Shown in pieces: positions 52,103 through 61,414 of a stretch of 64,000 nucleotides of DNA. The DNA is from an uncultured Bacteroidales bacterium (lineage in GTDB: Bacteria > Bacteroidota > Bacteroidia > Bacteroidales > Muribaculaceae): positions 1 through 64,000 of the forward strand of contig CACXLJ010000007.1 of the NCBI GenBank assembly GCA_902768435.1, written 5' to 3'. A program made the translations under genes and the position numbers. How positions within the stretch are numbered: the stretch's first letter is position 1; the number at the start of each line of letters is the position of its first letter. Under the pieces are notes generated by a model. That model saw only the letters and a list, made by a program, of their open reading frames with translations, was not told where the DNA came from and did not search any database.

Positions 52103-54178
52103 TTATTCGTTTATACCCAAAATGATGTTGATTAAAGCCGAAACATCGCTCACATTCACACGGCCATCGCCATTCACATCGGCGCGGGCCTCGGCCATGG
52201 GTTCAAGACCCAAAATCATGTTGATCAAGGCCGAGACATCGCTCACATTCACACGGCCGTCGCCGTTCACATCGCCTTGCAGCCCCTGCGACTGGTCGAC
52301 AAGCGTCACCTCGATGATGTTAGACCATGCACTCTCGGCATCGGCGCCAATGGCCTTCACCTTGTACTCGTAGGTGGCTTCCTCGGTGAGGTTCTCGACG
52401 GTGTAGCTTGTGCCGACAATGTCGGTGATGGTACGGGTTTCCTCGTCGCCGCTCTCGACTGGAGCGTTGGCAGCCGACGCATCGCCGGCATAGACCTTGA
52501 CATTCTTGAGCAAAACGCGTTTACCAGATACCAGATTTTCAATCTTGACGCGATTGCTGGTGCTTGCTGCGCCCGTGAGCACAGCAGTGTAAACAGCATC
52601 GGTGGCGGTGAGGGTGAAGGTTTCGCTGGCGAGCACGGCCTCGCTGCCGTCGAGCACACTCACTTTCATCTGTGTGCCGCTGTCGTTGCCGTAGTAACGC
52701 GCGGTCACCTTCACGGTGGTAATTCCATTGTTTGCTGTGAGATCCACGAGCGGACTTGTCACCCATCCTGTGCCGCTGCCAGTGCCCAAACGGAAATAAC
52801 CGTCGTCTTTATAGGTCTTGCCGCCGGCAGTCCAGGTGGTGGAACCGCCGCTCATGTCCTCGTCGAGCAGCAGGGTGTAGGTGGGTGCGGGAGGTTCAAC
52901 GCCTTTCTTGGTGACATAGAGGGTGTAGGTCTGTGCATCGGGCACTTCATTCCAGTTGGCCTGGAACGAGGTGGCGGTGATGCTGGTAGCATCGGTTGCA
53001 ACGGGGGCATCGATGAGAGTGCCGCTCACGACTGCATTGAGTGTGACGGTAGCACTCACCTCGTTGCTGGCAATGGTGAGCGTGCCGGTATAGTTGCCGG
53101 GAGTGGTGCCACTGAAGGTGACATAGACCTCACTGCCGCTGATGGCATCGGCGGCGCTGATGGTCGACGGACTGACGGCAAAGCCATCGCCTGTGACAGT
53201 CACATTGAGGTCTTGCAACAGGTCGAGGCCCTCAACATCAATGCTGGCTGTGAGTTCGTTGCCAGGGGTAGTGGCACCCATATCAATGGTAGAGCCATCG
53301 ACGGGCAGGGTGAGTTCGGCAGTGTTGGGGTTGACTGAGCCGCCAGGGGTCCAGTTGGTTCCCACCATGTTGCCCCACACATACTCGGCCAGTTCGGGGT
53401 AATCGATATAGGGATTGCGATTGCCCTGCTTGTCGTGGATGTTGTTGTTACGGGTTATCTCCTTCTGGCTCACGGGGTCCTTGCGGTGCCACTCGAGCAG
53501 CATCTGCAGGGCCCAGCCGGTGAACACGGGGTAATTGTTGCCGGCAAGCATGGTCGAGGCTTGGTTATATTTCCAGGTCGAGATTTCGTTGTTGTAGCAA
53601 GTGGCGAGATAGAAGTAACCGCGCGCAAAGTCGCCCTTGTACTCATCGTCGGGTTCAAACACGGTTCCGCTGAAGCCGCTGCGGGTGCTGGCGCCGAGTT
53701 TGCCCTTTGCTACGACATTGCCATTCGAGAGGCGTGTGCCATTGGCGCACTCGCCATAGGGGTTACTGCTTCGCTGGCCATTCACACGAATGTCGGTGGG
53801 AAAGAGATGAAACAGGTCGGTGTAGGCCGGATGATTTGAAGAGCCGCCAAACCAGCTGTTGGGCATCGAGTGCTCGCGGTTCCAGCCCTCACCCACATTA
53901 GAGGCACTCGAGCCGTTGTCGTTAGGCCCGTAAACGGCTGTGGAATACATGTCAATGATGTGATTGTTCGCGTCCAAATCTTTCGTTTTCATAAACGAGA
54001 GCACATCGCCATAGCTAAGTTTGGTGTGCGACTTAATGATGTTGTACAGCGCCGTGAGCAAGGCCTGACCAGTCTTGTTCTGCGCTGCATTGTAATAGCC
54101 TTCGGGCATAACCTTGGCCCAAAGCATTGCCGGGAAGGCAACGAGGACCACTATGGTGCTGATGAAATACTTTCTCAT
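52103..54178 (-). CDS. secreted endonuclease I with FN3-like and dockerin modules, paralogue
   Basis: The protein has 691 residues with the same order of parts as its neighbour: signal peptide ending near LWAKV, endonuclease I domain with GWNREHSMPNSWFGG and DLFHLFPTD, two beta-sandwich modules, an FN3-like domain and a C-terminal dockerin pair (DVNGDGRVNVSDVSALIN twice). The core of the dockerin repeats differs from that of the other copy (VSDVSALIN against VRDITALID), so any partner could differ. The gap between the two genes is 31 bases. It is the upstream member and probably the first gene of a transcript that also reads the glycosyltransferases. Confidence 0.88.
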   Translation of the reverse strand: MRKYFISTIVVLVAFPAMLWAKVMPEGYYNAAQNKTGQALLTALYNIIKSHTKLSYGDVLSFMKTKDLDANNHIIDMYSTAVYGPNDNGSSASNVGEGWNREHSMPNSWFGGSSNHPAYTDLFHLFPTDIRVNGQRSSNPYGECANGTRLSNGNVVAKGKLGASTRSGFSGTVFEPDDEYKGDFARGYFYLATCYNNEISTWKYNQASTMLAGNNYPVFTGWALQMLLEWHRKDPVSQKEITRNNNIHDKQGNRNPYIDYPELAEYVWGNMVGTNWTPGGSVNPNTAELTLPVDGSTIDMGATTPGNELTASIDVEGLDLLQDLNVTVTGDGFAVSPSTISAADAISGSEVYVTFSGTTPGNYTGTLTIASNEVSATVTLNAVVSGTLIDAPVATDATSITATSFQANWNEVPDAQTYTLYVTKKGVEPPAPTYTLLLDEDMSGGSTTWTAGGKTYKDDGYFRLGTGSGTGWVTSPLVDLTANNGITTVKVTARYYGNDSGTQMKVSVLDGSEAVLASETFTLTATDAVYTAVLTGAASTSNRVKIENLVSGKRVLLKNVKVYAGDASAANAPVESGDEETRTITDIVGTSYTVENLTEEATYEYKVKAIGADAESAWSNIIEVTLVDQSQGLQGDVNGDGRVNVSDVSALINMILGLEPMAEARADVNGDGRVNVSDVSALINIILGINE

Positions 54179-54211
54179 AGTTCGTTAGTTATTAAGCGTT
54201 TTTCACGGAAT

Positions 54212-55288
54212 TTATCGTTTGGTTCGGGTCGGTTGCGGTTTTGTGGCCTGCGGACCTTTTACCTTGCCGGCGAGCATGCCGCAGGCGGCACTGATGTCCT
54301 CGCCACGGCTGCGACGAATGGTGCAGGTGATGCCACGACTGTTGAGGTAGTCGCGGAACTGTGTCATGCGCTCTTCGCTGCTGGTGCGCAACTTGGGAAT
54401 GTCAGGAATCATGTGATAGCGAATGAGGTTGACGCGCACATGCTCGTTGGGGATGATTTCGCGCAGCGCCTCGGCGTGCTTGATGTCGTCGTTGAACCAT
54501 TGCCACATGATGTACTCGACCGAAAGGCGGCGCTGATGAGCAAAGTCGTAGTCGCTGAGCATCTGCATCACCTCCTTGATGGGATAAATCTTCTCGAGGG
54601 GCATCATGGACAGACGCTCCTCGGCAATGGCATTGTGGACGCTCACGGCGATGTGCACCTGGGTCTCCTCGACCAGTTGCTGCAAAGCGGGCTTCACGCC
54701 CACCGTCGACACCGTGATGCGCTTGGGACTCCAGGCAAAACCCCACGGAGCGGTCATGATTTCAATCACCTTCATCACCTCTTCGAGGTTGTCGAGCGGT
54801 TCGCCCATGCCCATAAACACCACATTGGTGATGTCGGCAGCCTCGGGCACGCTCAGCACCTGGTTGATGATTTGGCAGGCAGTGAGATTGCCATGATATC
54901 CCTGACGGCCCGTCATGCAGAAGTAGCAGTTCATGCGGCAGCCCTTTTGCGAAGAGATGCACAGCGTCACGCGGTCGTCCTCGGGTATCATCACACTCTC
55001 GATTTTTTTACCCTCGTCAACATCGAAGAGATATTTCACTGTACCATCGGCACTTGTCTGGGCATCGACAGGAGCATTCAATCCCACCACATACTGGGCG
55101 GCGAGTTTTTCACGGTTGGCCTTCGAGATGTTGGCCATCTGGTCGAAGGTTGTCACTCGCTTGCCATAAATCCACTCGGCAATCTGCTTGGCCACAAACT
55201 TGGGCATGCCCAGCCCCAGCACTGTGCGTTGCAGTTCTTCGAGCGTCATGCCCGCCAGCGGGCGTAGTTGTTTATCTTTTACTTGCAT
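54212..55288 (-). CDS. rlmN: 23S rRNA / tRNA adenine-C2 methyltransferase
   Basis: The protein has 358 residues from the ATG at 55288; the reading frame stays open to 55405 but the promoter at 55311 argues for the shorter form. RlmN is a radical-SAM enzyme that methylates C2 of adenine 2503 in 23S rRNA and adenine 37 in some tRNAs. The cluster motif is CRMNCYFCMTG near residue 118; GMGEPLDN follows near 165; the two-Cys mechanism needs a later Cys near the C-terminus, present in AACGM. Length is normal. It is followed 33 bases later by the endonuclease genes, but a functional link is not evident. Confidence 0.95.
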   Translation of the reverse strand: MQVKDKQLRPLAGMTLEELQRTVLGLGMPKFVAKQIAEWIYGKRVTTFDQMANISKANREKLAAQYVVGLNAPVDAQTSADGTVKYLFDVDEGKKIESVMIPEDDRVTLCISSQKGCRMNCYFCMTGRQGYHGNLTACQIINQVLSVPEAADITNVVFMGMGEPLDNLEEVMKVIEIMTAPWGFAWSPKRITVSTVGVKPALQQLVEETQVHIAVSVHNAIAEERLSMMPLEKIYPIKEVMQMLSDYDFAHQRRLSVEYIMWQWFNDDIKHAEALREIIPNEHVRVNLIRYHMIPDIPKLRTSSEERMTQFRDYLNSRGITCTIRRSRGEDISAACGMLAGKVKGPQATKPQPTRTKR

Positions 55289-55310
55289 AGTATCAGTATT
55301 AAATAAACTG

Positions 55311-55318
55311 CAAATATA
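55311..55318 (-). promoter_or_regulatory. -7 element of rlmN
   Basis: TATATTTG on the minus strand, 23 bases before the chosen start codon; it decides between the long and the short reading frame. Confidence 0.6.
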
Positions 55319-55445
55319 ATATTTTATATTTAATATTCCCACCCTTTGGCCCAAAAAACGCACACACCACAGTTGTGTGACACGGTATTGGGGGAGCCAC
55401 ATCACAGCATTGGGGTAGAGGGGTGTGAAAAAAGTGGGGGAAAAT

Positions 55446-55476
55446 TTTGTGGTTTAATGTGTTGGTTGTAACTTTG
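55446..55476 (+). promoter_or_regulatory. promoter of the 219-aa membrane protein
   Basis: TTTG (55446-55449), 19 bases, TAACTTTG (55469-55476), 31 bases before the ATG at 55508. Confidence 0.75.
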
Positions 55477-55507
55477 TTGGAGTATCAATGTGTAATCATC
55501 TACAATT

Positions 55508-56167
55508 ATGGCAAACAATCAAGAAGCAAACTACACCGACACCGTGCAGCTGTGCCAAGACGGCAAATACCGCTGGGTGTATGAGATGAGCCTTTACAAG
55601 AATCCCACCATTCTGCTTCTCGTGCTCAAGATCTTTGCATGGGTATGCTGCGGAATCTGGCTGTTCTCGATTCTGTTGCGAGGTTGCGATGCAATCGATT
55701 CAAAAGATTTCTTCGAGATGGCGTGGGGCGACACCAAGATGTTCCTGATTATCACGGCAGGCTTTATGTTGCTGTGTCTGATCGGTTATTACCTTTATGC
55801 GCTCATCATGGGCGGCAAGTACTGCGTGCTCTTTGAGATGGACCAGAATGGCGTGATGCACAAGCAAATGCCCAAGCAGGTGAAGAAAGCCCAACTCATT
55901 GGGGCCATCACTGCTCTGGCCGGCGTCATGAGCCACAATATCACCACCACAGCGGTGGGCTTGAATTCAGCGGCACGCACAGAGATGTACTCCCGATTTG
56001 CAAGCGTCAAGTCGGTGAAAGCCAATCCTCGCCGAGGCTTGATTAAAGTGAACGAGACACTCAACCACAACCAGGTGTATGTTTCGCCCCAGTATTTCGA
56101 CTTTGTGCTCCGTTTCATCCTGGACCATGTGCAGCCCCAAGTAAGGGAAAAGTTCAAGAGCAACTAG
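55508..56167 (+). CDS. membrane protein of unknown function
   Basis: The protein has 219 residues with two membrane helices (about 33-60 and 77-101) and a cytoplasmic C-terminal part with a PH-like beta pattern (KYCVLFEMDQNGVMHKQM, then RFASVKSVKANPRRGLIKV). The N-terminal stretch is also polar. I do not recognise a named family. Its last two codons and its stop (AGC AAC TAG) are already the first unit of the heptad array, so the 3' end of the gene may have been redefined by that array. A clean promoter precedes it. Confidence 0.7.
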   Translation: MANNQEANYTDTVQLCQDGKYRWVYEMSLYKNPTILLLVLKIFAWVCCGIWLFSILLRGCDAIDSKDFFEMAWGDTKMFLIITAGFMLLCLIGYYLYALIMGGKYCVLFEMDQNGVMHKQMPKQVKKAQLIGAITALAGVMSHNITTTAVGLNSAARTEMYSRFASVKSVKANPRRGLIKVNETLNHNQVYVSPQYFDFVLRFILDHVQPQVREKFKSN

Positions 56168-56525
56168 CAGTTAGCAACTAGCAGTTAGCAGATAGCAGTT
56201 AGCAACTAGCAACTAGCAGTTAGCAACTAGCAACTAGCAGTTAGCAACTAGCAGTTAGCAACTAGCAACTAGCAGTTAGCAACTAGCAGTTAGCAACTAG
56301 CAGTTAGCAACTAGCAGTTAGCAACTAGCAACTAGCAACTAGCAACTAGCAACTAGCAACTAGCAACTAGCAACTAGCAACTAGCAACTAGCAACTAGCA
56401 ACTAGCAACTAGCAACTCAGATAGCAATTAGCAATTAGCAGTTAGCAGATAGCTTTGGGGCTAGCGGCTAGCGGCTAGGGGCTAGCGGCTATAGGCTAGT
56501 GGCTAACGGCTATAGGCTAGCGGCC
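56159..56525. repeat. heptad array, about 52 units
   Basis: Seven-base units, mostly AGCAACT and AGCAGTT, run from inside the 219-aa gene to 4 bases before the alaS stop. The right end (after about 56460) changes to AGCGGCT, ATAGGCT and AGGGGCT, mirroring the gradient of the array at 2743-2833. There are one or two phase slips near 56417 and 56450. Successive units are joined by CTAG, so TAG occurs on both strands and in every frame. I see no terminator of hairpin-plus-T type between the two convergent genes. Confidence 0.92.
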
Positions 56526-56528
56526 CCA

Positions 56529-59150
56529 TCAGATGTTGATCATAGAGCGCATCTTGTCGAGGGCAGCGCTGAGGCCGTCGGCATTCTTGCCACCAGCCTG
56601 AGCAAAGTGCGGCTGTCCGCCACCACCACCCTGGATGAGTTTGGCAGCCTCGCGCACAATGGCACCTGCATTCAGACCGTAATTCTTCACAAGGTCTTCG
56701 GTAATGAGCACGGTGAGGGTGGGTCGGCCATTATCTTGCGTGGCAGCCAGGAAGATAGTGTTTTCTGGACACTCGGCCTTGATGGCAAAGGCAATACCCT
56801 TCACCACCTCGGACATCGCGGGGTAACACATCTTGGCAATGCGTACATTGCCCACCTGCTCGGCATCACGGAGCACAGCCTCCTTGGCCGACTTGATCTT
56901 GTCTTTAACAAAGGTGTCGATTTGTTTCTGCAAAGAGGCATTCTCGGCAATCGACTTCTTCACGGCCACCATGGCATCGGGTGCGTTGTTGAACAACGAT
57001 TTGATTTCGGTAAGCATGTCTTGAAAATGGTCGAGTGCGCTCTCCACCTTTTCTCCAGTAATGGCCTCGATACGGCGGATTCCGGCAGCAATGCTGCTCT
57101 CGCTCATGATCTTGATCATGCCTATGTTACCCGTGTTATCGACATGGGTACCACCGCACAACTCAACCGACGAACCATACTTGATAACGCGCACCTTGTC
57201 GCCATACTTCTCGCCGAAAAGTGCCATAGCGCCCATATCACGAGCCTCCTGGATGGGCACCTCGCGATACTCCTCGCGCACAGTGGCATTGCGCACCATG
57301 GCATTGGCCACATGCTCCACCTCACGAATTTCTTCGGGAGTCATCTTCTTGAAGTGCGAGAAGTCGAAGCGCAATATCTTGCTGTCGACATAAGAGCCTT
57401 TTTGCTCCACATGGGTGCCCAGCACCTGACGCAACGCGGCGTGCAGCAGGTGGGTTGCTGTGTGGTTGCAGGCAATGGCCTGGCGTGCCCTCGCGTCGAT
57501 GACAGCGTGCACGGGTTCGGTCACATCGCTCGGCAAACGCTTGGCAATGTGCACGGGCAGGTTGTTCTCGCGCTTGGTGTCGATGATTTCAATCTTCTCG
57601 TCACCGACCTGCAGGTAGCCCTTGTCGCCCACCTGACCGCCCATCTCGGCGTAGAAAGGCGTGCGAGCCAGCACTATCTGGTAGTATTCGTTGTTTTTCT
57701 GTTTCACCTTGCGGTAGCGCAGGATCTCGGTGTCGCACTCAGTCATGTCATAGCCCACAAACTCGGTCACGCCCTCGTGCAATTCCACCCAGTCGCTGGT
57801 TTCAACAGCGGCGGCATTGCGGGCACGCTCCTTTTGCTTCTTCATCTCGGCATTAAAACCGTCGATGTTCACGGTCATGCCGTTCTCGCGCAGGATGAGT
57901 TCGGTGAGGTCGAGCGGGAAGCCATAGGTGTCATAGAGCACGAAGGCCTTCTCGCCCTCGATCTCGGTCTTGCCCTGCTTCTTGGCCTCGGCCATCACAT
58001 TATCAATCATCTTCATACCGGTCTCGAGCGTGCGCAAGAACGATTCTTCCTCCTCCTTGGTCACATGCTTGATGAGGTCGGCTTGAGCCTTGATTTCGGG
58101 ATAGGCATCGCCCATGCTGTCGATGAGCGTATCGATAAGGCGATACATGAACGCCTCTTTCATGCCCAAGAAGGTGTAGCCGTAACGCACGGCACGACGC
58201 AAGATGCGGCGAATCACATAGCCAGCCTTGGCATTGCTCGGCAACTGTCCGTCGGCCACCGAGAAGGCGATGGTGCGCACATGGTCGGCCACCACGCGCA
58301 TGGCCACATCGGTGTCGTGGTTCTCGCCATAGCGCTTGCCGGCGATCTCGCCCAACTTGTTGATGAGTGGCTGGAACACATCGGTGTCGTAGTTCGATGT
58401 CTTGCCCTGCAAAGCCATGCACAGGCGCTCAAAGCCCATGCCGGTGTCGATCACCTTGGCAGGCAGCGGTTCCAGGCTCATGTCGGCCTTGCGGTTAAAC
58501 TGCATGAACACGAGATTCCAAATCTCAATCACCAGCGGGTTGTCCTTGTTCACCAGGTTGCGGCCAAGCTCACGGGCCTTTTCCTCGTCGCTACGCAGGT
58601 CGATGTGAATCTCGGAGCAGGGACCGCACGGACCCGTCTCGCCCATCTCCCAGAAGTTGTCGTGGCGATTGCCGTTGATGATGTGGTCCTCGGGCAGATA
58701 TTGAGCCCAATATGAGGCGGCCTCGTTGTCGCGCTCCAGACCTTCGGGCGCATAGCCCTCGAACACTGTGGCATAGAGATTGTCGGGGTTCAGTCCCAGA
58801 ACTTTCACCAGATATTCCCAGCAATAGTCGATGGCTTCCTTCTTGAAGTAGTCGCCAAACGACCAGTTGCCGAGCATCTCAAACATGGTGTGGTGATAGG
58901 TATCGTGTCCCACCTCTTCCAGGTCGTTGTGCTTGCCGCTCACGCGCAGGCACTTCTGCGAGTCGGCCACTCGGCGCCACTGGGGTTCCTTGTTACCCAG
59001 AATGATGTCTTTGAACTGGTTCATACCCGCATTGGTGAACATCAGCGTGGGGTCGTCCTTGATGACCATGGGAGCCGATGGCACAATGTGGTGGTCTTTG
59101 CTCTCGAAAAATCGCTTGAACGATTCTCTTATTTCTTTTGCAGTCAACAT
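56529..59150 (-). CDS. alaS: alanyl-tRNA synthetase
   Basis: The protein has 873 residues and is a class II synthetase that charges tRNA-Ala. The order is: catalytic domain starting [20 protein letters not shown] with [12 protein letters not shown], tRNA-recognition region (about 240-460), editing domain with the zinc HxxxH motif [12 protein letters not shown] near 560 and [10 protein letters not shown] near 668, then a coiled coil and a C-Ala domain ending near [18 protein letters not shown]. Length is normal. Stop codon lies just beyond the heptad array. Confidence 0.97.
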   Translation of the reverse strand: MLTAKEIRESFKRFFESKDHHIVPSAPMVIKDDPTLMFTNAGMNQFKDIILGNKEPQWRRVADSQKCLRVSGKHNDLEEVGHDTYHHTMFEMLGNWSFGDYFKKEAIDYCWEYLVKVLGLNPDNLYATVFEGYAPEGLERDNEAASYWAQYLPEDHIINGNRHDNFWEMGETGPCGPCSEIHIDLRSDEEKARELGRNLVNKDNPLVIEIWNLVFMQFNRKADMSLEPLPAKVIDTGMGFERLCMALQGKTSNYDTDVFQPLINKLGEIAGKRYGENHDTDVAMRVVADHVRTIAFSVADGQLPSNAKAGYVIRRILRRAVRYGYTFLGMKEAFMYRLIDTLIDSMGDAYPEIKAQADLIKHVTKEEEESFLRTLETGMKMIDNVMAEAKKQGKTEIEGEKAFVLYDTYGFPLDLTELILRENGMTVNIDGFNAEMKKQKERARNAAAVETSDWVELHEGVTEFVGYDMTECDTEILRYRKVKQKNNEYYQIVLARTPFYAEMGGQVGDKGYLQVGDEKIEIIDTKRENNLPVHIAKRLPSDVTEPVHAVIDARARQAIACNHTATHLLHAALRQVLGTHVEQKGSYVDSKILRFDFSHFKKMTPEEIREVEHVANAMVRNATVREEYREVPIQEARDMGAMALFGEKYGDKVRVIKYGSSVELCGGTHVDNTGNIGMIKIMSESSIAAGIRRIEAITGEKVESALDHFQDMLTEIKSLFNNAPDAMVAVKKSIAENASLQKQIDTFVKDKIKSAKEAVLRDAEQVGNVRIAKMCYPAMSEVVKGIAFAIKAECPENTIFLAATQDNGRPTLTVLITEDLVKNYGLNAGAIVREAAKLIQGGGGGQPHFAQAGGKNADGLSAALDKMRSMINI

Positions 59151-59213
59151 AATTTTATGATAGTGTTTTTATAGTTTTTCTCGCTTTTTTTATTGTGCAT
59201 TTGGAACGAAATG

Positions 59214-59247
59214 CCTAACTTTACGCAAAATAACCCACAAAGTTAGG
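59214..59247. promoter_or_regulatory. 9-bp perfect inverted repeat between alaS and merR-like gene
   Basis: CCTAACTTT (59214-59222) and AAAGTTAGG (59239-59247) are separated by 16 bases in the divergent space. A TATTTTTG (59259-59266) follows, 21 bases before the regulator start, without a good -33. The repeat could be an operator for the MerR-family protein encoded next to it, or a hairpin ending with TTTTT. Confidence 0.5.
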
Positions 59248-59287
59248 TTTTTATTATTATTTTTGCAAATTAAATACTCTCATAACT

Positions 59288-59632
59288 ATGGGCGACGAAC
59301 TAAATAAACGATTTTATCGCATTGGCGATGTGGCTGATATACTGGATATTCCGGCCAGCACACTGCGCTTTTGGGAAAAAGAATTCACCATCATCAAACC
59401 CCAGCGCAACGCCAAGAACATCAGACTTTACACCCCTAAGGACATCGAAACCATCAGAATGATTTACTTTCTGGTCAAGGAGAAGGGGTTGAAACTCGAT
59501 GCCGCGCAAGCCATGATCAGGCGCAACCGCGACGGCATCTCCAAGCAATTTGAGGTGATTGAGCGGCTCAAGGGAGTGCGCGCACAACTCAAATCGTTGC
59601 AGAAAGCCTTAGATACAGTGCCCACGACATGA
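59288..59632 (+). CDS. MerR-family transcriptional regulator, short form
   Basis: The protein has 114 residues. A winged helix starts RFYRIGDVADILDIPASTLR followed by FWEKEF and KNIRLYTPKDIETIRMIYFL, the DNA-binding domain of MerR proteins. The C-terminal part is a short dimerisation coiled coil (about 80-110) with no room for an effector domain and no Cys for a metal. Such short forms are common in Bacteroidota and act as dimers on an inverted repeat. The perfect repeat 41 bases upstream of its start is a candidate target. Confidence 0.9.
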   Translation: MGDELNKRFYRIGDVADILDIPASTLRFWEKEFTIIKPQRNAKNIRLYTPKDIETIRMIYFLVKEKGLKLDAAQAMIRRNRDGISKQFEVIERLKGVRAQLKSLQKALDTVPTT

Positions 59633-59639
59633 GAATGAA

Positions 59640-61397
59640 ATGAAAAAGAGATTTCTACTTTTAGTTGTAGGTGTGCTCGCCACACTCACATGCCTTGCAG
59701 GCACCACCGTGACGACCCACACAGTCACCTTCGACTTCAGCACCGTCGACGGACTCACCACGCTGGGCATTGCCGTGCCTGCCACGGGCGGCCGCACCTA
59801 CCTTGACAACAACGCCACCTTCACCCTTGGCGATGTGACCCTCACTAATACCAACAGCACCACCTCGTCGTACAAGAACAGCATTTACTACTATAGCGGT
59901 CAGCAAAGCTACGAACTCTACCTGAACAGCGGTGCCTCGCTCACTTTTGCTGTTCCGAGTAACTGCTCGCTCACAGCCATCTCGTTTAATGCCACCTATG
60001 CCAATAGCCTGACTGACAATGGGGAGTGGAACGGAAACGCCACGAGCAAGACATTCACTGCACAGGGCCGAACCGTGTATGTCTTCACGGTCGCCGTCAC
60101 CTATACCAAGACCGTGACCACGCCCGACCTGACTACCGTGACCGGCATCGGCAACTTCAAGCAAGCAACGCCCGGCACCCCCGTGCGCCTGTATCTGCCC
60201 GACAGCTACGATGCCCGCGTGCTGGCAGTGAAACACAATGCCAACGGCACTACCGACGCCTATGTGCGCGACAACACCGGTGCCATGCTCATGCAAGGCA
60301 TCAGCCCCAACCGCCCGATGGCGTGCAATCAGCACCTTGCCGGGTGGATCGACGGGCAATATGCCACCAACAGCCGTGGCCTGCCCTGCTTTGTGCCAGC
60401 CAGCGGCCTGACCAACACCACCCAACTTGTCATTGCCGACCCGGTGACCGAGGCTGCAGTGGAACCGCGAAGCATCACAGCCGACCAGTATAACAATTAT
60501 CTTGCCGACTGGGTGACCATGAGCGATGTGCGCGTGGGCAGCGGCAACATCACGGTGAGCAACGGCCTGAACATGAGCAATTACCAAGCGCCCTACAGCG
60601 GAGCGCTCATCGATGCCAGCGCCATTGTGGCGGGCAACGGTGCCCTCTATCTTGTGGACCAGAACGGTGTGACGCCCATCACCTATGTGATCGATGCCTC
60701 GCAACAGTTTGTGTCGCCGCCGCAAAATCTCGCAGGTGTGCGCGTGAGGCTGAACAGGACCTTTGCCGAGGGCGCCTGGACCACCTTCACCCTGCCCTTC
60801 ACAACCAGCGACTTCACGGGCGACATCATGGAGTATTACGGCCTCGCTTACGGACCGACAGCAGCAGAGACGGGCAACGCCTACGACACCGGCAGAATGA
60901 TGTTCCTGCCTGTGGGCGAGATGGAAGCGGGTCTGCCCTACCTCGTGCGGGCAAGTGCCGACATCGACGGCATGATATACGACAATGTGACGCTCATGTC
61001 GATGGCACCCATAGCCGTGACCTACACGGTGAACGACACACGAATGGGCGCAAGCGAGCCCTACAGTTTCGTGGGCACCTTCACGCCGCTGACCCTTGCC
61101 GTGAACAACGCCAACAAGGTGCTGGCCGACGGCGCCATCATCGAGTGGGTCAACAGCACCAACAACCAGCTTCCCGGCACGAGCGCCTACTTTGTGACTC
61201 CCGCCAACCAGGGGCTGGAACTGGATTTGCAAGGAATGAACGACGACATCGCCACAGGCGTGAAAGGCATCGTGATGGACCATGCGCCACGCCTGAAAGG
61301 CATCTACAACATGATGGGTGTGAAGATGCAACTTGAGTGGGAGCAGCTGCCGCCAGGCATCTACATAGTGAACGGCCGTAAAACCATTAAACGATGA
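59640..61397 (+). CDS. large secreted protein with beta-rich domains and C-terminal sorting-like tail
   Basis: The protein has 585 residues. Signal peptide 1-20. About 25-155 form a beta-sandwich; about 165-355 resemble an OB-fold-like part seen in Bacteroidota surface proteins (ATPGTPVRLYLPDSYDARVLAV, then YVRDNTGAMLMQG); 370-540 form further beta domains. The last 40 residues (GIYNMMGVKMQLEWEQLPPG then IYIVNGRKTIKR) look like the T9SS-type or related sorting tail of Bacteroidales. No catalytic motif is visible. Its stop overlaps the next reading frame, and the next gene encodes a secreted nuclease, so the two may act together outside the cell. It starts 7 bases after the MerR-like gene. Confidence 0.65.
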   Translation: MKKRFLLLVVGVLATLTCLAGTTVTTHTVTFDFSTVDGLTTLGIAVPATGGRTYLDNNATFTLGDVTLTNTNSTTSSYKNSIYYYSGQQSYELYLNSGASLTFAVPSNCSLTAISFNATYANSLTDNGEWNGNATSKTFTAQGRTVYVFTVAVTYTKTVTTPDLTTVTGIGNFKQATPGTPVRLYLPDSYDARVLAVKHNANGTTDAYVRDNTGAMLMQGISPNRPMACNQHLAGWIDGQYATNSRGLPCFVPASGLTNTTQLVIADPVTEAAVEPRSITADQYNNYLADWVTMSDVRVGSGNITVSNGLNMSNYQAPYSGALIDASAIVAGNGALYLVDQNGVTPITYVIDASQQFVSPPQNLAGVRVRLNRTFAEGAWTTFTLPFTTSDFTGDIMEYYGLAYGPTAAETGNAYDTGRMMFLPVGEMEAGLPYLVRASADIDGMIYDNVTLMSMAPIAVTYTVNDTRMGASEPYSFVGTFTPLTLAVNNANKVLADGAIIEWVNSTNNQLPGTSAYFVTPANQGLELDLQGMNDDIATGVKGIVMDHAPRLKGIYNMMGVKMQLEWEQLPPGIYIVNGRKTIKR

Positions 61398-61414
61398 AAG
61401 GAGGACGATGCACT

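Noticed and set aside
55289-55405. Longer N-terminus for RlmN
   Set aside because: It would run through the promoter element at 55311 and adds residues absent from the family.
56159-56525. Possible CRISPR array
   Set aside because: The period is 7 bases with no spacers and no cas genes nearby.
56499-58715. 738-codon open frame on the plus strand
   Set aside because: Antisense to alaS, starting within the heptad array.
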